Part shown: positions 27,760-36,527 of the stretch, in pieces
Layout of the letters: each line of letters opens with the position of its first letter
Position numbering within the stretch: the stretch's first letter is position 1
Assembly: GCA_014654535.1 (NCBI GenBank)
Contig: BNBA01000036.1
Coordinates: forward strand, 1-38,348
Length of the DNA: 38,348 bases
Direction of reading: 5' to 3'
From: Xanthomonas boreopolis
GTDB taxonomy: Bacteria > Pseudomonadota > Gammaproteobacteria > Xanthomonadales > Xanthomonadaceae
Position numbers and translations under genes: made by a program
Notes under the pieces: generated by a model
What the model was told of the DNA's origin: nothing
Databases searched by the model: none
The model's input: the letters and a program-made list of their open reading frames with translations, nothing else

Positions 27760-30700
27760 ATGAACGCCCAGATCGACATCCCCACCGGCGAGATCGCCCC
27801 CTCGCTGTTCGCCGAGACCGTGGCCGAGCAGCGCGCCCGCCAGTTCCGCATGCGCCGCCTGCAGGTGCACAACTGGGGCACCTTCAACGGCCTGACCGAC
27901 GTGCCGATCGCCGAGAAGGGCTTCCTGTTCGTCGGCCGCTCCGGTTCGGGCAAGTCCACCCTGCTGGACGCGATGTCGGCGCTGCTGACCCCGCCGTCGA
28001 TCGTCGACTTCAACGCCGCCGCGCGCGAGGCCGAGCGCTCCGGCCGCGACCGCTCGCTGGTGTCGTACGTGCGGGGCGCCTGGGCCGACCAGCAGGACAG
28101 CGAGTCCGGCGAGATCGCCACCCAGTACCTGCGCCGCGGCACCACCTGGTCGGCGCTGGCGCTGGAATACCGCAACGCGCACGGCGAGGCCGTCAGCCTG
28201 GTCCGCCTGTTCTGGATCGCCGGCAGCGGCAACGCCGCCGCCGACGTGCGCAAGCACTACATGGTCGCCACGCGCCGTTTCGACCTGGTCGCGGAGCTGG
28301 ACGGCTTCGACCTGGACCTGCGCCGGCTCAAGGCGCGCCTGGGCGACGGGGTGCACCACTTCGACAGCTTCGCCGGCTATGCCGAGCGCTTCCGCCACCT
28401 GCTCGGGATCGGCAACGAGATGGCGCTGCGGCTGCTGCACAAGACCCAGTCGGCCAAGAACCTGGGCGATCTCAACGCGTTCCTGCGCGGCTTCATGCTC
28501 GACGAACCGCGCACCTTCGAGGCCGCCGACCGGCTGGTGGATGACTTCGCCGAGCTCGACGGCGCGCACCACGCCGTGGTCACCGCGCGCCGCCAGGTCG
28601 AGACGCTCAGCCCGGCGCGCGAACACCACGCCGCGTTGATGGAACTGCGCCGCAGCGTCGGCGAACTGCGCGAGCTGCAGCTCGGCGTGGACGGCTACCG
28701 CGAGCGGCGCCGCGAGGAACTGCTGGCCGCGCGCCTGCAGGAACTGGACGTGCAGGACCGCGGCCTGGCGGGCGAGGAAGGCCAGCGCAGGCAGGCGCTG
28801 GACAACCACGAGCAGAAGCTGGCCGAACTGGAACGCGACCAGCGCGCCGCCGGCGGCGAACGCATCGAGGCGCTGGAGCGCGAGCGCGACCGGATCGAGC
28901 GCGAGCGCGACGAGCGCCTGCGCCGGCGCGCGCAGGCCGAGCAGGCCTGCCGCCAGCTCGGCACCGTGCTCGCCTCCACCGCGGCCGGCTTCGCCGAGCA
29001 GGTGGCGCATGCGCGCGCGCTGCTGGAGGGCAGCGCGGCCAACGCCCTGTCGGTGGACGAGGCGATCGCCGAGCGCATGGCCGAGCGCCGCGAGGACGAG
29101 CGCCGCTTCGCCGAGATCCGTGCCGAGATCGAGGCGTTGAAGAAGGCCCCGTCCAGCATCCCCGCGCCGTTGCAGCAACTGCGCGCGCGCCTGGCCGCCG
29201 ATACCGGAATCGCCGAATCCGCGCTGCCGTTCGTCGGCGAGCTGGTGCAGGTGCGCGACGACCAGATCGCCTGGCGCGGCGCGATCGAGCGCGTGCTGGG
29301 CGGTTTCGCGCAGTCGCTGCTGGTCGACGAGCGCCACCACGCCCAGGTCGGCGAGTGGGCCAACCGCACCCACCTCGGCGTCCGCCTGGTCTATTTCCGG
29401 GTGCGCCGCAACGACGCGCTGCAGGCGCGCAAGCCGGACCCGGATTCGCTGCCGGGCAAGCTGCAGCTGCGCGAGCACGCCTTCGCCGACTGGCTGCGCA
29501 ACGAGCTGCAGCGCCGCTTCGACTACGACTGCGTCGACAACGTGGCGGCCTTGCGCAACGCCGAGCGCGCGATCACCCGCGAGGGCCAGATCAAGCACCC
29601 CGGCGACCGCTACGAGAAGGACGACCGCCACGCGATCAACGACCGCAAGCGCTGGCTGCTCGGCTACGACAACCGCGACAAGCTCAAGGTCTACGAGCGC
29701 GAGGGCCAGGCGCTCGCTCAGCGGATCGCCGCCTGCGAGGCGGACGTCGCCGCGCTGCGCCGCCAGCGCGAGCAGGGCCAGGAGAAGCAGCTGGCCGCGC
29801 ATGCGCTGGCCAGCCGCGAGTGGGACGAGATCGACGTGGTGCCGCAGCTGCAGCGCCTGGGCGACATCGACGAACAGCTGCGACAGCTGCGCGAAGGCGA
29901 TGCCGGCCTGCGCGCGCTCGGCCAGGCGATCGAAAGCGCGCGCGCGCACCGCGACCAGGCCAAGCGGACCTACGAGGACGTGCGCCTGGAGCGCGCCCAG
30001 CTGGCGCGCGAACGGACGCGCCTGGAGCAGCAGTACGAGGCCTGCCGCGCGCGCGGCACCGGCACCGCGTTGACGCCCCTGCAGACGGAGGGCCTGCAGC
30101 AGCGCCTGGCCGCGCTGCCGCCGCTGAGCCTGGACAATCTCGAAGCGCACTTCCGCACGGTCGAGCGCGGCCTGGCCGAGCAGCTCGCCGAAAGCCAGGG
30201 CCGCGACAGCCGCCTGTCGGCGCAACTGCTGGACTGCTTCCGCCGCTATTGCCAGCAGTGGCCCGAGGACAGCGGCGACTTCACCGTCAGCCTGGCCAGC
30301 GCCGAGGATTTCCTGGCCCGCCTGGAGCGGCTGGAGAGCGACGGCCTGCCGCGCCACGAGCACCGCTTCTTCGACCTGCTGCAGACCCAGAGCAAGAACA
30401 ACCTGCTGGCCCTGCAGCGGCACATCGCCGAGGCCCACAAGGGCATCAAGCAGCGCATGGACGAGGTCAACGCCAGCCTGGAACAGGTGCCGTTCAACCG
30501 CGGCACGATCCTGACCATCGAGGTCGGCGACCGCCGCCTGGGCGAGGTGCAGGAGTTCCAGCAATGGCTGCGCGCCGTGCTCTCGCACCAGCAGACCGAG
30601 GACCGCGCGCTGGCCGAGGCGCAGTTCGCCACGCTGCGCCAGCTGGTGGCGCGGCTCGGCTCGACCGAGCCGGACGCGCGGCGCTGGCGCGAGCAGGTGC

Positions 30701-31332
30701 TGGACGTGCGCCAGCACGTGGAGTTCATCGGCGTCGAACTGGACGCGCAGACCCGCCAGCAGGTGGAGATCTACCGCAGCGGCGCCGGCAAGTCCGGCGG
30801 CCAGCGCCAGAAGCTGGCCACCACCTGCCTGGCCGCGGCGCTGCGCTACCAGCTCGGCGGCGAGGACGGCGAACTGCCGCGCTACTGCGCGGTGGTGCTG
30901 GACGAGGCGTTCGACAAGGCCGACAACGAGTTCACCGCGCTGGCGATGAACATCTTCGAGAACTTCGGCTTCCAGATGGTCGTCGCCACCCCGCTGAAGT
31001 CGGTGATGACGCTGGAGCCGTTCATCGGCGGCGCCTGCTTCGTCGAGATCAGCGGCCGCCATCACTCGGGCGTGCTGCTGATCGAGTACGACGAGCAAGA
31101 GCAGCGCCTCAAGCTGCCCGAGCGTTCGCGCGGCGAGGATGTGGTGGCCGCGGCGATCGAAGCGGAACCCGCGGCGGAAGCGGTCGTGGTCCCGGTCGGG
31201 CCCGTGGTCGCACCGCCATCCGCCGCGCGCAAGCCGGCCAGGAACGCCAAGAAAGCCGCATCCGCCAAGCCCGGGCCGGCGAAGAAGGCGGCGGCCAAGC
31301 GCGGAGCCGCCAAGCCTCGCGGCAAGCGCTGA
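27760..31332 (+). CDS. jetC: JetC / MksB-like SMC ATPase with basic C-terminal tail
   Basis: This 1190-residue SMC-type ATPase is the motor of the Wadjet/Mks complex and extrudes DNA loops. Walker A is G59-R-S-G-S-G-K-S-T67, long coiled coils with many Glu/Arg repeats span about 270-500 and 640-800, a hinge lies in between, the ABC signature region SGAGKSGGQRQK is at about 1006-1017 and Walker B VVLDEAFDKAD at about 1047. The core ends near residue 1125. A further 65 residues follow: an Ala/Val/Glu-rich piece, then Lys/Ala/Pro repeats (AKKAASAKPG, KKAAAKRGAAK) as in histone-H1-like proteins, a tail I would not expect in JetC. No jetD follows; the next gene is on the other strand and unrelated. 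Confidence 0.9.
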   Translation: MNAQIDIPTGEIAPSLFAETVAEQRARQFRMRRLQVHNWGTFNGLTDVPIAEKGFLFVGRSGSGKSTLLDAMSALLTPPSIVDFNAAAREAERSGRDRSLVSYVRGAWADQQDSESGEIATQYLRRGTTWSALALEYRNAHGEAVSLVRLFWIAGSGNAAADVRKHYMVATRRFDLVAELDGFDLDLRRLKARLGDGVHHFDSFAGYAERFRHLLGIGNEMALRLLHKTQSAKNLGDLNAFLRGFMLDEPRTFEAADRLVDDFAELDGAHHAVVTARRQVETLSPAREHHAALMELRRSVGELRELQLGVDGYRERRREELLAARLQELDVQDRGLAGEEGQRRQALDNHEQKLAELERDQRAAGGERIEALERERDRIERERDERLRRRAQAEQACRQLGTVLASTAAGFAEQVAHARALLEGSAANALSVDEAIAERMAERREDERRFAEIRAEIEALKKAPSSIPAPLQQLRARLAADTGIAESALPFVGELVQVRDDQIAWRGAIERVLGGFAQSLLVDERHHAQVGEWANRTHLGVRLVYFRVRRNDALQARKPDPDSLPGKLQLREHAFADWLRNELQRRFDYDCVDNVAALRNAERAITREGQIKHPGDRYEKDDRHAINDRKRWLLGYDNRDKLKVYEREGQALAQRIAACEADVAALRRQREQGQEKQLAAHALASREWDEIDVVPQLQRLGDIDEQLRQLREGDAGLRALGQAIESARAHRDQAKRTYEDVRLERAQLARERTRLEQQYEACRARGTGTALTPLQTEGLQQRLAALPPLSLDNLEAHFRTVERGLAEQLAESQGRDSRLSAQLLDCFRRYCQQWPEDSGDFTVSLASAEDFLARLERLESDGLPRHEHRFFDLLQTQSKNNLLALQRHIAEAHKGIKQRMDEVNASLEQVPFNRGTILTIEVGDRRLGEVQEFQQWLRAVLSHQQTEDRALAEAQFATLRQLVARLGSTEPDARRWREQVLDVRQHVEFIGVELDAQTRQQVEIYRSGAGKSGGQRQKLATTCLAAALRYQLGGEDGELPRYCAVVLDEAFDKADNEFTALAMNIFENFGFQMVVATPLKSVMTLEPFIGGACFVEISGRHHSGVLLIEYDEQEQRLKLPERSRGEDVVAAAIEAEPAAEAVVVPVGPVVAPPSAARKPARNAKKAASAKPGPAKKAAAKRGAAKPRGKR

Positions 31333-31420
31333 AGGTGTTCAAGGCCGTCTCGGCTATCGAACCCACCCCCAGGTTGGGGGCGATTCGCGCGTAGCGCGGA
31401 TGGGGGATGGGAGCTAAAGG

Positions 31421-31445
31421 CGTGAGCCGCCGCAGGCGACTCACG
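31421..31445. terminator. Hairpin between jetC and the TSUP gene
   Basis: CGTGAGCCGCC (31421-31431) pairs with GGCGACTCACG (31435-31445) with a single G-T pair, around GCA. It overlaps the stop of the TSUP gene and probably ends transcription in both directions. A smaller stem with CCCCCA/TTGGGGG lies at about 31367-31381. Confidence 0.5.
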
Positions 31446-32217
31446 CCGCGAAGGTGTCCCACCCCATCTTCGCGATCAGCACCACCACCAGCACCAGGAA
31501 CAGCCTGCGGATCAGCGGCGTGCCGCCGTGCAACGCCAGCCGCGTGCCGGTGACCGCGCCGGCGATGTTGGCCGCGGCCATCGGCAGCGCCGCGGCCAGC
31601 AGCACCTTGCCGGTCGGCACGAAGAAGCCCAGCGCGGCGAGGTTGGTGGCCAGGTTGACCACCTTCGAGGCCGCCGAGGCGCGCAGGAAATCCAGGCCGA
31701 AGAAGCGGATGAACAGGAAGATCAGGAAGCTGCCGGTGCCCGGCCCGAAGAAGCCGTCGTAGAACCCGATCGCCGCGCCCACCGCCAGGGCGATCGCCAG
31801 CTCGCGCCGGCCGATGTGGCGCGGCCGGTGCAGCGCGCCGAAATCCTTCTTCGCCAGCGTGTAGGCCAGCATCGCCACCAGCAGCGCCAGGATCAGCGGC
31901 CGCACCGCCTGCTTCGGCATCAGGCTGACCGCGGTGGCGCCCAGGAACGAGAACACGAACGCGGCGACCGCCGCGTAGAGCACCGGCCGCCACGGGAAGC
32001 GCACGTTGCGCGCGTAGCGCCACGCCGCGGTCGCGGTGCCGGCCATCGCGCTGAACTTGTTGGTGCCCAGCAGCACCGCCGGCGCCTGCTGCGGCAGGGC
32101 CGCGAACAGGCCGGGCAACTGGACCAGGCCGCCGCCGCCGACCGCGGCGTCGATCAGTCCGGCGGCGAAGGACAGGCACAGCAGCCAGGGCAGTACGTCG
32201 GGCAGGGCGTCGAACAC
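31441..32217 (-). CDS. TSUP-family (TauE/SafE) membrane permease
   Basis: This 258-residue inner-membrane protein has about eight membrane segments and the two TSUP repeats: AAGLIDAAVGGGGLVQLPGL at the start and GFYDGFFGPGTGSFLIFLF in the second half. The family exports or imports sulfite, sulfoacetate, organosulfonates or related anions; the substrate here cannot be told. No ATG exists near the beginning of the conserved region; GTG at 32217 is the most likely start. The gene is convergent with jetC and divergent from the YchJ gene. Confidence 0.85.
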   Translation of the reverse strand: MFDALPDVLPWLLCLSFAAGLIDAAVGGGGLVQLPGLFAALPQQAPAVLLGTNKFSAMAGTATAAWRYARNVRFPWRPVLYAAVAAFVFSFLGATAVSLMPKQAVRPLILALLVAMLAYTLAKKDFGALHRPRHIGRRELAIALAVGAAIGFYDGFFGPGTGSFLIFLFIRFFGLDFLRASAASKVVNLATNLAALGFFVPTGKVLLAAALPMAAANIAGAVTGTRLALHGGTPLIRRLFLVLVVVLIAKMGWDTFAA

Positions 32218-32301
32218 GTGGGGGACCGGATCCGGGGCGCGCCAGCATAGCCGCGCGCCCGCCTGGATGCGCCCGCGCCCGGCAGCCGGCACAATCGGGC
32301 C

Positions 32302-32706
32302 ATGAGCAAGACCGCTCCACGTCCGCCGCGCGATCCCTGTCCGTGCGGCCGATCCCTCGACTACGCCGACTGCTGCGGTCGCTGGCACCGCGGCGAGCCC
32401 GCGCCGGACGCCGAGTCGCTGATGCGCTCGCGCTACAGCGCCTACGTCCGCCGCGACGCGGACTACCTGCTGGCGAGCTGGCATCCGTCCACGCGCCCGG
32501 CCGCGCTGTCGCTGGACGAAGCCGCCGGCGGGCGCACCGCCTGGCTCGGCCTGAGCGTGCAGAAGGCCATCCGGACCGGCCCCGACACCGCCGAAGTGGA
32601 ATTCCTCGCGCGCTACCGCATCGGCGGCGGCAGCGCGGTGCGGATGCTCGAGCACAGCCGCTTCGTGCGCGAGGACGGCCGCTGGTATTACCTGGACGCC
32701 CTGTGA
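32302..32706 (+). CDS. YchJ-family protein with SEC-C motif
   Basis: This 134-residue protein begins with a SEC-C-type zinc motif ([18 protein letters not shown], about 12-29) and continues with the YchJ domain: [23 protein letters not shown] and a C-terminal FLARYRI ... [15 protein letters not shown], an NTF2-like fold. Function is unknown; related SEC-C proteins bind other proteins. It is intact and of normal length. Confidence 0.88.
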   Translation: MSKTAPRPPRDPCPCGRSLDYADCCGRWHRGEPAPDAESLMRSRYSAYVRRDADYLLASWHPSTRPAALSLDEAAGGRTAWLGLSVQKAIRTGPDTAEVEFLARYRIGGGSAVRMLEHSRFVREDGRWYYLDAL

Positions 32707-32793
32707 CGGCGGCCTCGACACGGCGTTCGCGCCCGGACGCTAAGCTAGCGCGCAACGCGGGGTGGAATGCCGCAGGTTGGCAGGGCAAAAGCG

Positions 32794-32979
32794 ATGAACA
32801 CGCTCAGTCTCTGGCAGTGGGTGATGGCGGTGGCGGTGCTGTTCGGGCTGGTGGTGCCGGCGTTGCTGGCGGCCTGGATGATCTGGTTGCGGCCGGCCGC
32901 GCGGTCCGCGGCGGCGCGCGCGGGGCGTGCCGATGAGCCGGCCCGGCCGGTGGGGATCGCGCTGCGCGATGGCGCCTGA
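32794..32979 (+). CDS. Small single-pass membrane protein, unknown function
   Basis: This 61-residue protein has one strong membrane segment (about 8-31, VMAVAVLFGLVVPALLAAWMIW) and an Arg/Ala-rich cytoplasmic tail. It is preceded by AGGG at about 10 bases, and its end overlaps the next gene by 11 bases, which supports its being translated. No family was recognised. An in-frame ATG at 32767 would add 9 residues. Confidence 0.55.
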   Translation: MNTLSLWQWVMAVAVLFGLVVPALLAAWMIWLRPAARSAAARAGRADEPARPVGIALRDGA

Positions 32980-35155
32980 ACGCGCCGCGCCGCGGCGCAC
33001 AAGGCTTGCATGGCTGGCGCTGCTGGCCGGGCCGCTGGCGGCCGCGGCGCAGGCCGACGATGCGGCCTTCCGGCAGTGCCTGGGCACCCTGCGCGCGCAG
33101 GCGTCCGGCGCCAGCGTGTCGGCCGCGACCTTCGAACGCGCCACCACCGGCCTGCAGCCGGACCCGGAGGTACTGCGCCTGCTCGATGCCCAGCCGGAGT
33201 TCACCACGCCGATCTGGGACTACCTCGCCGCGCTGGTCGACGACGAACGCGTCGCCGACGGCCGCGCGATGCTGGCCGCCCATCGCGCCTTGCTCGACCG
33301 CATCGCCGGCGAATACGGGGTCGATCCGGCCACCGTGGTCGCGGTATGGGGCGTGGAAAGCGACTACGGCCGCGTGTTCGGCAAGCGCCCGCTGCTGCAA
33401 TCGCTTGCCACGCTGGCCTGCGAGGGCCGCCGCCAGGCGTTCTTCCGCGGCGAACTGCTCGCGCTGCTCAAGCTGATCGACGCCGGCGACCTCCAGGGCG
33501 AAGGCCTCACCGGCTCGTGGGCCGGCGCGTTCGGGCATACCCAGTTCATGCCGTCCACCTACGCGCGCATCGCGGTCGACGGCGATGGCGACGGCCGCCG
33601 CGACCTGGTCGGCAGCATCCCCGACGCGCTGGCTTCCACCGCGCACTACCTCGCGCGCGCCGGCTGGCGCAGCGGCGAACCCTGGGGCATGGAAGTACGC
33701 CTGCCGCCGGGCTTCGACACGACCCGGACCGGCCGCACCGCACGCCGCCCGTTGAGCGCGTGGCGGGCCGGCGGGTTGCGCGACGGTGCCGGCCAGCCCC
33801 TGGCGGTTCCCGGCCTGGCCGCGGATGCGCCGGCCGCGCTGCTGCTGCCCGCCGGTCCCGGTGGCCCGGCCTTCCTGGTCTTCCGCAACTACGATGCGAT
33901 CTACAGCTACAACGCCGCCGAAAGCTACGCGCTGGCGATTGCGTTGCTGTCCGACCGCCTGCGCGGCGGACCCGGCCTGCGGGCCGCCTGGCCCACCGAC
34001 GATCCCGGCCTCGGCCGAGGCCAACGGCGCGAACTGCAGCGATTGCTGATCGCGCGCGGCCACGACATCGGCAGCGCCGACGGCATGGTCGGCAGCGCCA
34101 CCCGCCGCGCCATCCAGGCCGAACAGCAGCGCCTCGGCCTGCAACCGGCGGACGGCCGCGCCGGCCAGCGCATCCTCGACGCTCTGCGCGCCGCTCCCGC
34201 CGTCTCCCCGCGCCGCGGCACCGCCTTCGCGCTGCCGGCGCGCTATCCCCAGTTCCTGCAATCCCCCCTCGTGACCAAGACCATGGCCCTGCCCGATCTT
34301 CCCGGCCTGAGCGCCGGCGACTACCAAGGATTTCCCTCGCTGCTGGTGCAGACCCCGTTCTCCAGCGCCGCCATCAGCCTGTTCGGCGGCCAGCTGCTGT
34401 CGTTCGTGCCGAAGGGCGGACAGGACGCGATGTGGCTCTCGCCGCTGGCCAAGCAGCCGCCGACGCCGATCCGCGGCGGCACGCCGGTGTGCTGGCCGTA
34501 CTTCGGCCGGCAGGACCAGACCGGCGACGTGCCCTCGCACGGATTCGTGCGCACCGTGCCGTGGCAGCTGGTGGAGGCCAGCCGCGAGGCCGACGGCACG
34601 CTGCGCCTGGTGCTGGCGCCGCCGGCCTTCGACGACCTGCCGCTGCGCCTGCGCATGCACCTGCGCATCGGCCGCACCCTCGAACAGGAACTGGTCACCG
34701 AGAACACCAGCACCGCGCCGGCCCGCTTCACCCAGGCCCTGCACAACTACTTCCGCGTCGGCGACGCGCTGAAGGTCGACGTGCAAGGCCTGGACGGCCT
34801 GGACTACCTCGACAAGTACGAGAACTACGCCACCGCGCACCGCCAGCAGGGCGACTGGAACCTGCGCGACCCGCGCGATCCCGGGCGCAGCGACCGCATC
34901 TACACCGGCGCCGGCGGCCGCTACACCCTGGTCGACCCGGTGCTCGGCCGCCGCATCGCCATCGCCACCGAGGGCAGCCGCACGCTGGTGGCCTGGAATC
35001 CCGGCGAGGACGCCGGGCGCAAGATGGCCGACGTCGGCGAGCACTGGCGCGAGTACGTCTGCCTGGAAGCGGCCAATGCCGGCCCCGACGTGATCGAACT
35101 CGCACCCGGCGGCCGCCACACCCTCAAGCAGACGATCGCGGTTGAGCCCTTGTAG
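32969..35155 (+). CDS. MltB-type lytic transglycosylase fused in frame to a D-hexose-6-phosphate mutarotase domain
   Basis: The 728-residue frame joins two enzymes. Residues 1-25 form a signal peptide (cut near AAAQA). Residues about 30-345 are an MltB/Slt35-type transglycosylase with catalytic Glu130 in GVESDYG, then GAFGHTQFMPST and DGDGDGRRDLVGS; it cleaves peptidoglycan in the periplasm. A peptidoglycan-binding domain (about 350-412) follows. After a 25-residue linker, residues 439-728 match the YeaD-type aldose-1-epimerase-like mutarotase (LFGGQLLSFVPKGGQDAMWLS, RGGTPVCWPYFG, SHGFVR, TQALHNYF), normally a separate cytoplasmic enzyme. Met439 (34283) or a GTG at 34271 could start it separately but have no ribosome site. 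It is either a real fusion or a lost stop codon. Confidence 0.82.
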   Translation: MAPERAAPRRTRLAWLALLAGPLAAAAQADDAAFRQCLGTLRAQASGASVSAATFERATTGLQPDPEVLRLLDAQPEFTTPIWDYLAALVDDERVADGRAMLAAHRALLDRIAGEYGVDPATVVAVWGVESDYGRVFGKRPLLQSLATLACEGRRQAFFRGELLALLKLIDAGDLQGEGLTGSWAGAFGHTQFMPSTYARIAVDGDGDGRRDLVGSIPDALASTAHYLARAGWRSGEPWGMEVRLPPGFDTTRTGRTARRPLSAWRAGGLRDGAGQPLAVPGLAADAPAALLLPAGPGGPAFLVFRNYDAIYSYNAAESYALAIALLSDRLRGGPGLRAAWPTDDPGLGRGQRRELQRLLIARGHDIGSADGMVGSATRRAIQAEQQRLGLQPADGRAGQRILDALRAAPAVSPRRGTAFALPARYPQFLQSPLVTKTMALPDLPGLSAGDYQGFPSLLVQTPFSSAAISLFGGQLLSFVPKGGQDAMWLSPLAKQPPTPIRGGTPVCWPYFGRQDQTGDVPSHGFVRTVPWQLVEASREADGTLRLVLAPPAFDDLPLRLRMHLRIGRTLEQELVTENTSTAPARFTQALHNYFRVGDALKVDVQGLDGLDYLDKYENYATAHRQQGDWNLRDPRDPGRSDRIYTGAGGRYTLVDPVLGRRIAIATEGSRTLVAWNPGEDAGRKMADVGEHWREYVCLEAANAGPDVIELAPGGRHTLKQTIAVEPL

Positions 35156-35258
35156 CCGGCGGACGCGCATGCAGGCGCCGTGAAGGGCGACGCCAACGGG
35201 TGCGGCATCGCCTCGATCACCGCTAAACTTCGCCGCTTTCCGACCAAGGCAGCCGCGC

Positions 35259-36494
35259 ATGGCCCCGATCGATTCCGCCCCCGGCGTGCGCCGCGCGGCG
35301 ATGATCTTCATCTTCGTCACCGTGCTGATCGACGTGCTGGCCTTCGGCGTGATCATCCCGGTGCTGCCCGGCCTGGTGCGCCAGTTCACCGGTGGCGACT
35401 ACGCGCAGGCAGCCGAGTGGATCGGCTGGTTCGGCTTCCTGTTCGCGGCGATCCAGTTCTTCTGCTCGCCGATCCAGGGCGCGCTGTCCGACCGCTACGG
35501 CCGGCGCCTGGTGATCCTGCTCTCCTGCCTGGGCCTCGGCGTGGACTTCCTGCTGATGGCCGTGGCGCACACCCTGCCGCTGCTGCTGCTGGCGCGGGTG
35601 GTGTCGGGCGTGTTCGCCGCCAGCTTCTCCACCGCCAACGCCTACATCGCCGACGTCACCCCGCCGGAGAAACGTGCGCAGGCGTTCGGCATGATCGGCG
35701 CGGCGTTCGGCATCGGCTTCGTCGCCGGCCCGTTGATCGGCGGCTGGCTCGGCGACATCCACCTGCGCCTGCCGTTCTTCGCCGCCGCCGCGCTGGCGCT
35801 GCTGAACCTGCTCTACGGGCTGCTGGTCCTGCCCGAATCGCTGCCGCCGGAAAAGCGCAGCCGCCGCTTCGACTGGTCGCATGCCAACCCGTTCGGCGCC
35901 CTGCAACTCCTGCGCGGCTACCCGCAGGTGTTCGGCCTGGCGGCCGTACTGTTCCTGGTCAACCTGGCGCATTACGTCTATCCCAGCGTGTTCGTCCTGT
36001 TCGCCGGCTATCTCTACAACTGGGGGCCGCGCGAGGTGAGCTGGGTGCTGGCGCTGGTCGGCGCATGCAGCATCGTCGTCAACGCGCTGCTGGTCGGGCG
36101 CATCGTGCGCAGGTTCGGCGAGCGCCGCGCCTTGCTGATCGGGGTGGCCGCCGGCGTGGCCGGTTTCGTGATCTACGGTTTGGCCGACAGCGGCCGCGCC
36201 TTCCTGGTCGGCATTCCGATCAGCGCGCTGTGGGCGGTGGCCGGTCCCGCCGCGCAGGCGCTCATCACCCGCCAGGTCGGCGCCGAAGTCCAAGGGCGCA
36301 TCCAGGGCGCGCTGATGAGCCTGGTCAGCCTCGCCGGCATCATCGGTCCATTGCTGTTCGCCAATGTCTTCGCCTGGTTCATCGGCAAGCAGGCTCCGCT
36401 GCACCTGCCGGGCGCCCCCTGGTTGCTGGCCGGTGCGTTGCTTGCGGCCGGCTGGTGCGTGGCCTGGCGCAAGGCCGTGGCGAAACCGGCGTGA
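35259..36494 (+). CDS. MFS exporter, TCR/Tet type
   Basis: This 411-residue inner-membrane protein has twelve membrane segments. It shows the drug:H+ antiporter (12-TM) signatures: IDVLAFGVIIPVLPGL in helix 1, GALSDRYGRR after helix 2, ARVVSGVFAASFSTANAYIADVTPPEKR around helices 4-5 and GMIGAAFGIGFVAGPLIGG (motif C) in helix 5. This is the TetA-like subfamily; most chromosomal relatives are not tetracycline resistance genes, and the substrate is unknown. It is probably transcribed on its own, with the fusion gene ending 103 bases upstream. Confidence 0.87.
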   Translation: MAPIDSAPGVRRAAMIFIFVTVLIDVLAFGVIIPVLPGLVRQFTGGDYAQAAEWIGWFGFLFAAIQFFCSPIQGALSDRYGRRLVILLSCLGLGVDFLLMAVAHTLPLLLLARVVSGVFAASFSTANAYIADVTPPEKRAQAFGMIGAAFGIGFVAGPLIGGWLGDIHLRLPFFAAAALALLNLLYGLLVLPESLPPEKRSRRFDWSHANPFGALQLLRGYPQVFGLAAVLFLVNLAHYVYPSVFVLFAGYLYNWGPREVSWVLALVGACSIVVNALLVGRIVRRFGERRALLIGVAAGVAGFVIYGLADSGRAFLVGIPISALWAVAGPAAQALITRQVGAEVQGRIQGALMSLVSLAGIIGPLLFANVFAWFIGKQAPLHLPGAPWLLAGALLAAGWCVAWRKAVAKPA

Positions 36495-36527
36495 GCCACC
36501 GCTGAGCGGTCGCGGAGCGCTCGAATC

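Noticed and set aside
27682-31098. A 1138-residue open frame on the minus strand over jetC
   Set aside because: Antisense shadow of the SMC gene; Leu/Ala/Val/Gln-rich without any motif.
31333-31440. Remnant of a jetD gene after jetC
   Set aside because: The gap is only about 108 bases, contains hairpins and gives no frame resembling DUF3322 or DUF2220.
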